Assembly: GCA_963457665.1 (NCBI GenBank)
Contig: OY735216.1
Span: 47,357,325 to 47,421,324 of the forward strand
Length of the DNA: 64,000 bases
Reading direction: 5' to 3'
DNA from: Thysanoteuthis rhombus
Lineage: Eukaryota > Mollusca > Cephalopoda > Oegopsida > Thysanoteuthidae
Shown: piece by piece, positions 25,379-35,352 of the stretch
Layout of the letters: every line of letters begins with the position of its first letter
Numbering within the stretch: position 1 is the stretch's first letter
Position numbers and translations under genes: made by a program
Notes under the pieces: model-generated
Seen by the model: the letters and a program-made list of their open reading frames with translations, nothing else
Databases searched by the model: none
Told to the model about the DNA's origin: nothing

Positions 25379-25760
25379 CTAAAGACAAACGTAAGGAAAT
25401 AATGACGAAGAGTGTCTCAAGGGTGGTAGGTTTAGGGTTAGGAGATGGAGTTATAATTTCTTCAAATGAATAAAAAAATCTAAATAAATAAAATCGATTT
25501 GATTTTTTTACGACTTAATACTTAAACTAATAACGAAAGTAAAGTAATAATGACTATTACTGTTTTAAATCGGTCAAAAGTGCGATGAATTCTCAGGAAT
25601 AGGGTTTAAGGTTGAAATCTCCAATTTTCATCAAAATAAGTAAGAACGATTTTATTTTTTACGATTACGATACAATTTATTCGGTGATGATATACAACAT
25701 GGGATTATATGGGAAAAAAACTAATGACGAAATTTTACTTTCGTCATTAGAAATGACGAT
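25230..25760. repeat. ACGATTTTATTTTTTACG repeats with perfect hairpin
   Basis: ACGATTTTATTTTTTACG occurs near 25299 and 25649. A perfect 12-bp inverted repeat CTAATGACGAAA/TTTCGTCATTAG (25721-25750, 6-nt loop) closes the stretch. Fragments such as AATGACGAAGAG recur at about 25.4 kb. It is probably a decayed palindromic DNA element. Confidence 0.45.
25348..25376 (+). repeat. Poly(A), 29 A
   Basis: Homopolymer with no retroelement recognised directly upstream. Confidence 0.9.
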
Positions 25761-26076
25761 TAATCGCATTTGTCGTAATTTTCCTGTTCAAACAGTTCAG
25801 ATATAGAACAATAATTAATAAAATAATTAGTAATATAGGATCATTGAAAAATACAAAGGGTGTGTACGTGGATAATTGTGATGTTATGATGTGTTATTGG
25901 CGAAATAGTAACAGCTGATGTGTTGTTGTACTAGTGGTGATAATAGTGACACAGCAGTCTATCCTGACTTGAGTGACATCACACAAACAACTTGACAACT
26001 AGGTCTTTATTTCTACATAATCTTTATTTCACCTGGGTACATGACTTTACGGTACATTCTATCAGACCAGCATCGG

Positions 26077-26325
26077 CACTACTTAGCGAAGGTGGTCCCG
26101 ACGGAAATTCTGATGACGTCACGTAGCGGATGTGAGTGAGAAATTGTCACCAACGCGCACACTCGATGTTGATAATGGCGCACAAATAAAAATCCAAGAA
26201 AGAAAAACAGAGGTAAATACATAAATTATATTGTAACTGCTTCGGTTTGTACATTTTTGACAGATCGCATATCTACGTGACGACATGATGTCCAATGAGG
26301 ACCGCCTTCGCTAAGTTGTACCCCG
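26077..26325. promoter_or_regulatory. CRE-bearing imperfect inverted repeat, promoter-like
   Basis: Two arms of about 55-60 bp (26077-26135 and 26266-26325) are imperfect reverse complements. They share CTTAGCGAAGG, GGTCC and GTCACGTAG. The left arm contains the full cAMP-response palindrome TGACGTCA (26114-26121); the right arm has the diverged CGTGACG. The spacer has CpG-rich AACGCGCACACTCG, AATGGCGC and a plus-strand donor-like AGAG|GTAAAT at 26213. It could be a gene promoter, a MITE, or a MITE that carries promoter sites. I see no clear target-site duplication. Confidence 0.4.
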
Positions 26326-26372
26326 TCATCTCCTCAATCCAGATGACTAGACTAGACCAAGAAGAATAAGTA

Positions 26373-26805
26373 CAGTGCCGGGCCTTTTATCCGGCAGGCT
26401 TGGGACGGGATGTGACCCGGATTATTGGACCAAAGCTCAGATACTTCACATGTAAAATAAACAATGAAAAGTGGAGACCGAAATTGTATTCAACAGATAC
26501 AAATAAAATGACTTCTGAAGCAGGGTGTATTTGATCTTTATAAATCAACATAAAATTATTAAAAAAATAGAATACAAAAAATATTAAACATACGATGAAA
26601 GATAAACTGTTTAATAATATACAAATTGATAATCCACTTCAAAAACAGGACCTGTTTAGATAAATAAATATTAAATCCACTAATCTTCACCTGGAGCCAA
26701 TTCAAACAGGTCGTGAAAATTAGAGCGGCAGAGCGGTGAACCTTGAAGCCCACCAGTTTCAAAACCAGCCGGTTTTCTGGAAGCCGGATAAATGGTCTGG
26801 TACTG
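26373..26805. mobile_element. pogo/Tigger-like MITE with TA target duplication
   Basis: The left end CAGTGCCGGGCCTTTTATCC and the reverse complement of the right end (CAGTACCAGACCATTTATCC) match at most positions and continue into CGGC. Both ends begin CAGT and are flanked by TA (26371-26372 and 26806-26807), as in pogo/Tigger elements of the Tc1-mariner superfamily. It is 433 bp and has no transposase reading frame, so it is non-autonomous. Superfamily assignment rests on the CAGT end and TA duplication. Confidence 0.75.
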
Positions 26806-26989
26806 TAATTCTGTTTATTTACCGCATTCAAAGGCAAACGACCCTATTTTTTTCCCAAGAAATGTCTCAAAATGTAAACGTAACCTTTGTTGCCCAGCTG
26901 CAGCTCTACATTGGTCAGAGAACTTGAAAAGGTATAAATTAAATAAATGTATGAGAGGAATCAGGGAAAATGCGTTTTTTTTCCACTTG

Positions 26990-27245
26990 ATGATCCTTTC
27001 TGAAATAAGGGGGCTGTCATCAAATACGGTATTTTATTTTGGGAACAAAAATGGGGTTGTGGCTTTTTTAAAAGAATTTTTACAGTAAAAACAAAATTCA
27101 GGGTCAATATTAGGGGTAGCAGAATTCGTTGATTGAAAAATAATAACACAACTGATATTTAGCTACAAAAAATGGGGGTCGCATTATATTCGATATCACT
27201 ATATGACCCATTCGAGAAAATTAATACGGTACTTTTTAGAGTCGA
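26990..27245 (+). repeat. GGGTCGCATTA-type element
   Basis: TTCAGGGTCAATATTAGGGG, TTAGCTACAAAAAATGGGGG and TCGCATTATATTCGATATC match the left arm of the foldback at 57.95 kb. Confidence 0.5.
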
Positions 27246-27920
27246 AATTTTCAGTTTTTAATTTTTCAAGTTCTTAAACAGTCATAATTAATTAAAGAAC
27301 GCATTTTCCCTAATTCGTGGAGATTTAATTTAAAATACCGTACTTCCTGGAGGTTAACTTGAAAAAAAAATGTTTGATGAAAAAAAAAAAAAAAAAATGG
27401 AATAGAGCGATTATTTTAGAATAACATAAAAATACATTTTTTAGAGAGGAAAAAGTATACAAGAAGCAAATAAACACACATCGAAACAATCTCATTTTAC
27501 TGTTGTGTCAATTTTTTATACATTTTGAAATGTGCGTCAATAAAATGAACTGAATAAGAAGTCAATTTGTTTTAGATAAATAAGGAAATGAACTAAAAAA
27601 AAGGAGAGATCTCAGGTAGGACAAGGATAAGGGAAAAAAACCGAACTAGATTGATGAACATTTAGAGGGGATAAAAATAAAGCTAAAATAAAGGACATTT
27701 CGGAGACTCAGACAGTAAGTAAAGTAAGTTATCTTTAATTACAATAAAATTAAACTAAACTAAACTGAAGTATACGTAGGTTGGATTGGGTTGGGCTGTT
27801 GGGTCTGAAAATCGAAAATTAATGAACATTTTTTTTAAAAAGGAAACTGAAGTGAAATTGACTTTTTAGAGAAAGTGAAGTTAGTGATTGCAATCAAATA
27901 AAACAATGACTAAAATGAAA

Positions 27921-27923
27921 TTA

Positions 27924-27981
<58 letters not shown>
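27921..27981. repeat. (TA)n microsatellite
   Basis: About 30 TA dinucleotides, then TGCGTGTGTGTG. Confidence 0.95.
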
Positions 27982-27985
<4 letters not shown>

Positions 27986-28444
27986 CGTGTGTGTGATGTG
28001 GTTTTATTTTAAATGTAGCTTACTGTGTGTTGTTACTTTATTGACTCGGGTTACGTTTTAAAAATTTGACTTGGCATATGGAACAGCTTAAAAAAACAAT
28101 TTTTGGTCAATTACAATTCAGAGGTCATTTTAGACAGAGCCTGAAGCTTTCATCACAAAAGACTTAAAGCCATTTTCAAACAATAACACACAACATAAAT
28201 AATAAAGCCATCAAAGAAAGAAAGGCCGTGTCATTTCTATTAACACTAACATTGATTACTATTTTTTAACATTGAAAGTAGTTAAGTATTAGTAATAATA
28301 ATGTAATAATGATAGAAAATTTTGAAAATAATATATATACACACACATTGAAATCTATTTTTTTTAATGATATAGCTACATAATAATACCACGTATACTT
28401 TTTCTTATATGTATATATATTACACACATATATATATACTACCT

Positions 28445-28511
28445 TGTCCCATTATAGTTGTCACATTTAATATGATTTTTATTCATGGAATATAACAGCT
28501 ATTATGGGACA
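28445..28511. repeat. 67-bp palindromic mini-element, copy 1
   Basis: Starts TGTCCCATTATAG and ends CTATTATGGGACA, terminal inverted repeats of 13 bp (12 matching in register). The interior carries TTTAATATGA and ATTCATGGAATA. A second copy begins 12 bp later. Confidence 0.65.
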
Positions 28512-28522
28512 GATGTAGTATC

Positions 28523-28590
28523 TGTCCCATAATTGTTGATACATTCAGTCCGATTTTTTGAATAAGAAATGTGATAATTTTTATAGGACA
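28523..28590. repeat. 68-bp palindromic mini-element, copy 2 (degenerate)
   Basis: Starts TGTCCCATAATTGTTGATAC and ends TAATTTTTATAGGACA. It has the same length and the same interior ATTCAG...GATTTTT order as copy 1, with a weaker right terminus. Confidence 0.55.
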
Positions 28591-28681
28591 TAGGTAGTAT
28601 AGTAGTAATAATACCTAATGGAAAAGACGACAGTGTCTTTTTCGATCATCGTTCCCTAAAGGAAATATACCCCGAACTCAC

Positions 28682-28890
28682 CTGTAACGGGTACAGTGGT
28701 AACAATCAGAAATTCCACGGCCAACAGGTGCAAGTTTAAAAACCGTAGTCACGACTCCCACAGGTCGTTCATGGCGCATACGTAAAACAAACTATCTTAA
28801 CACGGATAGCAGCCGCTGCGCACAGACACCATATTGGAAACCGGAATCACCCGAGTGTTGACGGAAGAATGAACGGTGTTGCCAACTTTA
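28682..28890 (-). promoter_or_regulatory. Promoter-like CpG-rich patch with minus-strand splice donor
   Basis: A CpG-containing stretch with GCGCAGCGGC and CCAATATGG on the minus strand. It ends in a consensus donor ACAG|GTGAGT (exon side at 28682) and resembles the OLA1 first exon in layout. Two short ATG reading frames stop early, so any exon here would be untranslated leader. I found no coding exon to its left that I could join to it, so the gene, if real, is unidentified. Confidence 0.35.
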
Positions 28891-29399
28891 TTCTCATTTT
28901 TACATCTAAGAATGCGTCAAAAAAACATCTAAAAAGATCTGAAACACCTAGAATCTTCAGATGCACATTTCAAATCTTGGGAAAATACTACAGACGCGGG
29001 TTTAGGGGGTCTGGACCCCGTTCGAGCAAAGCGCAGTTAAATTTCTTTTTCAATATCTCGATGAAGAAATTTTTTTTAAATAAAATAAAAACTAAAAGAT
29101 ACCAAATAATCATAAATTAACCTCTAAACACAAATTTATTAAATCCATTTCTAATCAGACAGATGGAGTAAAAAACATGAACCCCCCCCCACTTTCAAAA
29201 TCCTGGATCCAACCTGATATTATCAATAAATCAGATGAGACTTTTAATCGAAAGCAGTTACTTTTTCAAAATATTACTTAATTTATTTAAAAAAAGTTAC
29301 TCATTTTATTACCATCAATTAGATGAAAATATTATTTCTTTCATTATTGAAAATCCATGTAAACAGCAATTTCTGACATCTAAATGCAACGAAAAACAT

Positions 29400-29530
29400 C
29401 TAGATTTAGATTAAAAACATCTAAATTGGCGACATTGAAACGAACGAACGCTCGCGTGGGCTACAGTCAACGATTTCAACTCTGCAGCTACGGTTTGCCG
29501 TACGTAACATAACAATCCCCAACCGCATCA
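29400..29530. other. CpG-containing patch of unknown role
   Basis: GAACGAACGCTCGCGTGGGC and CTACGGTTTGCCGTACGTAA stand out in CpG content from AT-rich flanks, where ACATCT repeats occur (28.91 and 29.38-29.43 kb). No splice or reading-frame support for a gene. Confidence 0.25.
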
Positions 29531-29832
29531 TTATTAGAATTTTATGAATGAAAGTATGGAAGATAGTTACTTCCTAAATGCTGGTACAGAGGGAGCTGGG
29601 GGAGGGACAGATGTATCTTTTTAAAAATTTTTCTACTCTATCAAATTAATTAGACAATGGATATAATACATTATTGTTTTTAAGGTTAATTTATGATTAC
29701 TTACCATTACATGTGTTTTTTTAGTTTATGATTTTTTTTTAACAGTCCTTTGCCCGAGCAACGGTGGCATGTAGGGGGGGGGGACTGCCCGGATACGATG
29801 GATTCCCCCACTCTGGATCCTCACCTGGGAAG

Positions 29833-29894
29833 CCGTTTATAGCAATCGGGCGAAATGCTATGAAACGGTTATTGTTATCAAAATTAGTTGGTCT
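29833..29894. repeat. CCGTTT/AAACGG hairpin with conserved flank, copy 1
   Basis: CCGTTTATAGCA pairs with TGCTATGAAACGG around an 11-nt loop. ATTGTTATCAAAATTA follows immediately. The same arrangement occurs at 56.24 kb. Confidence 0.5.
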
Positions 29895-30289
29895 CGGATC
29901 ATTTAAAATGAATTGAATTTTTTTTCCAAATTAAAAAATAACTTTCGGATCGATTTTTAAAAATAGTTTGTAACAATGAATTTAATAGAATAACAGTGAA
30001 TTTACACTAAAGAATATAGATTGTCCCAATTTTCATATCCTTTGCTTTATGTTATCAGCCAGTTATTATTATCTGAAAGACCTTCTCCCAAAGTGATCAC
30101 AATAAACGGCGTCCTCATCAGAGGAACACACAAGTACCAATTCATTTTACAAGTATTTAACTAAAAAAAAAAAAACAAACATAAATAAAATAAAAGTTGC
30201 AGTAAATATCGACGTGGCCGTTTCAAACAAAATCTTTGGTTGCAACTTTGATACAATGCAAACAAATTTCCAAATTCCTATTGGATATT

Positions 30290-33200
30290 CACCCCTGCTC
30301 CTGTCCCCAGATCAGGCCTTCTCACCAAGGATGAAAAGGTTTGAAAGTTGGAACCTTATGGCCATCAAAGAATAATGGTGCTGCACAATTATTTTATGCA
30401 ACTCGAACTAGATGTAGCCGTGACCTTGGTTTATAGTTTTGGGTTGTATGTTGCGATATCCCAACTATGTAACTTTGGTTCTTATGGAATAAAAATAGCA
30501 TGGTAGATCTGTTGGAAATGGATGAAAAAAAAAACATTTTAGAAATTGTGTGATTTGAATTATGACCTTAGAGAGCTCTCTGGATATATGAGAAGATCAC
30601 CATTTTTTGAAAAGTCAGTTTCTGTGCACACACAAATATTTGTTCCTTTTTGTGAAGTTTGATGGATGATATTGGTGGAGAACTGAATTGTGTGTGCCAT
30701 GTCTCTAGCTGCGCACTGGTTGGAAAAGCTAGATTTTTTTTCCGAAAAGATGGACTTGGCCGGTGGCCCAGAAAGTCATCTGAGCTCAGTGATTGCAAAA
30801 ATAAAGAGCACGCTGAAAATGTCTTCTTGTATCTGCCCAAAGAATGGCAGCATTCCTGATAGCAATTTACATAGGTGATCGGCAAACTCAGACGTGGTGA
30901 CTCCTGCACCATGTGACACATGGGGGCAATGATTTTGTTTCTGTTTCTCAAATGATCCACTGAGACCCAATCATTATAGCAACTGAGTTTTTTTATGGGG
31001 TCTGGGTATTAGCTCAACACCTAAAATTGATTGCCTTATGAGGCTAAAGGGATCCAACTCTCCTTAGCTGGAAGAGGACGTAGATTCTCCTGCAATCCAA
31101 AATGGCACGAAGTGGAGAAGCATTGATTTATATGGGAAAAAATTTTTAGTTTTACCAGACCCCAAAAATGGTGACGATGGTATGTTAGGCCTAGTTGTCA
31201 GAGTCTGAGATGAGGGAGGACAGAAAGGAGTACTAAGTGCCTCTATGAAACCTCATTGTAGAACAAATACTGAAGGCTATTTTTGCCTTTTTCTTCTAAA
31301 AGCAAATCAATGACATAGAGAATACAAGTATTGGAAATTTGCTTTAATGACAAGGAAACGTGTCACATGTAAACATACAAATTATCAACTTAAATAAGGG
31401 GTATTCAAACTTTTTTTTCACTCACTGCTAACTTTGTCATATCTGAAAGAGATCAAAACATGCTACTGCCCACCTAACATGAAATTTGAAAATATCATTA
31501 CAGCATAGCAAACAAACTATTGCCAATCTAAAATTGCAAAATCACTCACTAGTGATAGATATGGCCTATGTTGAAGACCCTGACTTATGTAATGTGCCAC
31601 ATGTACATCTATCTTTGTAACATTTTTCATGGGAGATAATCATTAATTGCTGATTATAGAGTAGTTTCCCTAATCTAATTTTTTTATTTTGCAAATGTGT
31701 AAAAAAAAAAAAAAAAAAAAGCGTTCATCCTTGTTGGATATAAAGAAAGAAATGCAAAGCAACATGATATTTTTGATATTTCTCAAGGACAATGCAACTG
31801 CAAAATTGTTCAAATACTTCCATTATTTTTTGACTGCAAGAGCAAAATACAATAAAAATAGTTATTTCAACAATGAAGAGATTTTTTTCAAAAGCTGTTG
31901 AGTACTTTTAAGAGAAGAAATAAAACAAATAATTTCATTGCCACTAAACTAAGATGTTCGAACATAGAATTTTGTCAACCCAGCAATAAAATGATCGGCG
32001 TCAGAATTCTGACAAGCTAATGAGTGTTAGGCAAAATACATCATAAGTCATAACTTTTCTGGTTACAAAAAAGTCTTAAATAAAATAAGTAATATTTTAA
32101 TTTAAAATGATTTATGAGATAATAATAAGCCTTGTGGTGTCCTTCTCCTTTGTCTAATGAGTACACTTTCCAAATTTGGATGGGCAAATCAAACTTCTAG
32201 TATTATGTAGAAAATGGATCAAAATCTGGTCATTATTATTGGAGTGAGGGTAAATGCGGGTCTACATTGTTTGCAAAAGACAAAACCATACATGATTTTT
32301 GCACACATATACAGCTTATTTCGGGCTTACTTGAACCATCTCAGGCACTGGGTAAAGTCAATAGTTCGAGAAGTGGTTAAACCATGTCAACCATTATAAA
32401 ATGTATTCTTTTATCAAAATAAAGTAAATATTGAAAAAAAAATAAAATTTATAACTATAAATTGAGATACTATATATTTTATTGCTATGAATTAAATAAA
32501 TTAAACTATTATTTACCTTATTAGAAAATTTTTTCAAAGCCAGAAACCAAAGTGATAACTTCCCTATATTTTTTTTCCCAACCTCACATTAGTGTACATA
32601 ATGATTTTTTTATTTACCGGTCACCATTTGTCCAACTGACTTGAGTATTATCATTTTACATGATTTATAGTTTTGATGAGTTAATGATTGTTTAAGTATG
32701 TGTTTTAAAGAAAGCATTTGGTTCCTATAGAACTTAAGCAAGTTTACACAGCTGCTTCCATTAGGAATGAAGAGCAAGCAAATCTAGGTCTAAGAGTGGT
32801 ATTCAACACCATTAAACCATTACAGAAAAGTGGATATTTGTGACAAATGATGATGGATTTCTTTCACTTGAAAACTTGACTCATTTACATTGCACCCTGT
32901 AATGAATTTACAAGTACATGAATGTATTGACAGAAAAAGTCATAATGAATGCTAATGTGCAGTAAGAGAAAAAAAATTTTATTATTCACCAAATATTTGT
33001 CCTTCAACAAATGAATCAAGAACAGCCACAGTTTTCGTCATCTAATTTTCTGTAGTTACTTATTGATCCCTAGAGAAGGTTTTTAGCAAATACACTTTTT
33101 AAAATTCACCGACAAAAGTTTTTTGAGGGTAATTCATTTTATAATCTAAATTCATGTTTGATTGATTTCTTATTTTGTATCCTGCAGTGATCATGCCTAC

Positions 33201-34430
33201 CTAAAAATTCACTTTTACTTTAATTCACTAAATGTCTGTTCATCCGTCTGTGCTAACTTAAATCAGGAACCATGCAACATATCCAATGGGACGCCAGTTT
33301 TCTTCTTTTTTTTTTTTCCAAATTCTTAAACTTTTTAGTTTTTAATTGAATAATTAATAGTTTGGAAAGATGTTCGTATCGTAGACAGTGAACAGGGTTG
33401 GAAACTGAGGAAGCTGCTTATACCAACATGTCGAGTGAATGTACGTCAGGCAAGTGAAGAATTAAACCGATGTGGCTTACATTACTCTACAGGGACAATA
33501 TATAGGAATCCATGCCAAAGAAGGAAAGAAAAGGAAATCGACATTATCCGAATCCTATGTTGTAATGTGACTACCATTGGAAAATTCTGTTTACCACTAT
33601 CATATTCAGATAATACACCTAAAGAAGGCCGTAAAATGAATCGGCCAGAATGTCGTGTTAACACCACAAACATCAAGGAATTCAATCTTGGGAGAGAAAA
33701 AAAACTCTTTGAATGTTGATGACACTTCTCATAACTATACTGAGTAAATGTAGATGATGAAGATATATCAAAAATAATGATGCTACTGCCGCTGGTAATT
33801 TTTCATCATTATGGACAGGTCTGGGTCTCCCTCAAGGATCATTGTTGGAATATCCATAATTCCAAACCTAAACGTTTGAACCAATGCAGAACAGTTCGTA
33901 GAGTAGTATTGTTCACTTTGTTTTACTTTGTTGATGTTGTAGCACCTTAGTTCCCTTCAGGGTACTCCCCTTAGCACCTCACACACTTTTCCAAACATCC
34001 TTTTTTCTTTTCGAAAGAGATTGTAAGGTTCTCCTTCAGGATCAGGATCAGCTGTCACGTCGCATTCTCCTTAATCTTGTTCACCATCTAAAATATCTCT
34101 TTCAATATCGAAAACCCAAGAGTTGCAGTAAGCTGAATGTGGATGGACAGGGAACTGACAGACCTTGGGGATGCAATCTTTTGCCAAAACACCAAGCATG
34201 AGATGCGGAGAATGACCCGCTCGACCAATGCAAATTTGACAGTCACACAATACACAAGCTCTCTCAATGGCATCTTACTGCAAATTGATAAACCCCACAG
34301 GAGAGTTTATGTTCACACATGCGCATCAAGGTCCTGCTGATTGATTGCCAAGTTTCATGGAGGCTGAACAACTGGTTCTCGAGATATTTAAAATAGCTTG
34401 ATACTTTCCAGACAGATTTCACTGATGCAA
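30290..34430. other. Unassigned sequence with GC-richer islands
   Basis: 30560-31280 and 33930-34360 are less AT-rich than their flanks, with frames up to 130 codons open on either strand, but I recognise no protein. At 31400 GGGGTATTCAAACTTTTTTT resembles a hAT end. At 33435 a frame with NVRQASEELNRCGLHYSTGT resembles a transposase helix-turn-helix but is short and isolated. Confidence 0.35.
31701..31720 (+). repeat. Poly(A), 20 A
   Basis: Isolated A run followed by GCGTTC. No element body is identified upstream. Confidence 0.9.
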
Positions 34431-34444
34431 ATATTGTAACAGTC

Positions 34445-34856
34445 CAGGGCTTCTCAAACTTTTTTTCATTCATGACATGTTCTGATGAGGAACATTTTTT
34501 CACAACATCTCACTCCTTGTTATTTTTGTAATTTAATGGTTACTAAACATAAAAAACAAATAAAGACCAAAAATGTTCTCAAAATTGCAACATATTAATA
34601 ATCCAAGTTTTACATTGTTTATTATTAAAAATTACTTTTAAAAAAAGAATTACTAAGATACAAAAGCAAAATTTAGTTCTTAAAAATTATTGAATAGCAT
34701 TGAACCATTTTACAATAAACACCAGAAAGAGTACATTGTATAGAGATGAAAAAAAATAAAATAAACTTCAGTTATATAATCATTCTTTAGGAAAAAATTT
34801 CAAATATTTCTGCAACCACTTCAAAGGGGTCTTGACCCCTACTTTGAGAAGGCCTC
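34445..34856. mobile_element. hAT-like MITE with 8-bp target duplication
   Basis: The left end CAGGGCTTCTCAAACTTT and the right end, read inverted as GAGGCCTTCTCAAAGTA, form terminal inverted repeats. They are flanked by TAACAGTC (34437-34444) and TAATAGTC (34857-34864), an 8-bp duplication with one change. This is the layout of Charlie-type hAT elements. At 412 bp it has no transposase. It sits just past the 3' end of OLA1. Confidence 0.7.
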
Positions 34857-34949
34857 TAATAGTCAATGTATAATAAAAACAACAAAGGCAACAAGAAAGA
34901 AGAACAAAAAAGTCAACCCCAGCAAATAAAAAGCAGTCAATGCTGCATG

Positions 34950-34955
34950 TTTATT
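34950..34955 (-). terminator. Candidate OLA1 poly(A) signal
   Basis: A canonical AATAAA on the minus strand, about 290 nt after the stop codon. It is the first good signal I see downstream, but not proven. Just beyond it begins a hAT-like MITE, so the 3' end of the message probably lies at or before that insertion. Confidence 0.45.
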
Positions 34956-35244
34956 GAAAGAAGTTGTAGGCAGGAAGAGGGTGTGAATGTTGGCCAGAGA
35001 CAAAACCTAGAGTCCTCCTCCCAAACACTAGATTCCTTTAGGGGCAAAGGCTAGGAATGTGAGAGAGGGACAAACCAAAGCATAGAAGAGCTGGATGATC
35101 TCAGCCCCTGATGATACTCTGCATTACTTCCACTTACCACCAAAACAGGTAAGCGTTGTGCTGTTGGGAATGCTGAGAAATTCCAGGCAGTTCAGATTAG
35201 AAATCTGACCTTTCTCTTTGCTTTTAAAAGGAAAACAGATTTTA

Positions 35245-35352
35245 TCACTTTTTCTTGCCAGATAAACCAGCACCAGCATTAAATTTGAACAAGATGATGT
35301 CACCATCTTCCACAATGTAATCCCGACCTTTTTGTTTGTATTTGCCAGCAGC
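35245..35352 (-). CDS. OLA1: OLA1 last coding exon with stop
   Basis: Encodes [20 protein letters not shown], then [15 protein letters not shown] and TGA (35245-35247), followed at once by a second in-register stop TAA. The lysine-rich tail matches the family, while the GAGLSG spacer differs from the proline/glutamine spacer of vertebrates. The acceptor is TTTCAG. Confidence 0.95.
   Translation of the reverse strand, partial: AAGKYKQKGRDYIVEDGDIILFKFNAGAGLSGKKK

Noticed and set aside
30568-30960. 130-codon minus-strand frame and overlapping plus-strand frames
   Set aside because: No family resemblance on either strand and no splice context. Kept only as unassigned GC-richer sequence.
33435-33719. 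Frame with a possible transposase helix-turn-helix
   Set aside because: Resemblance is loose, the frame soon leaves the motif, and its 3' part overlaps a non-coding family R fragment.
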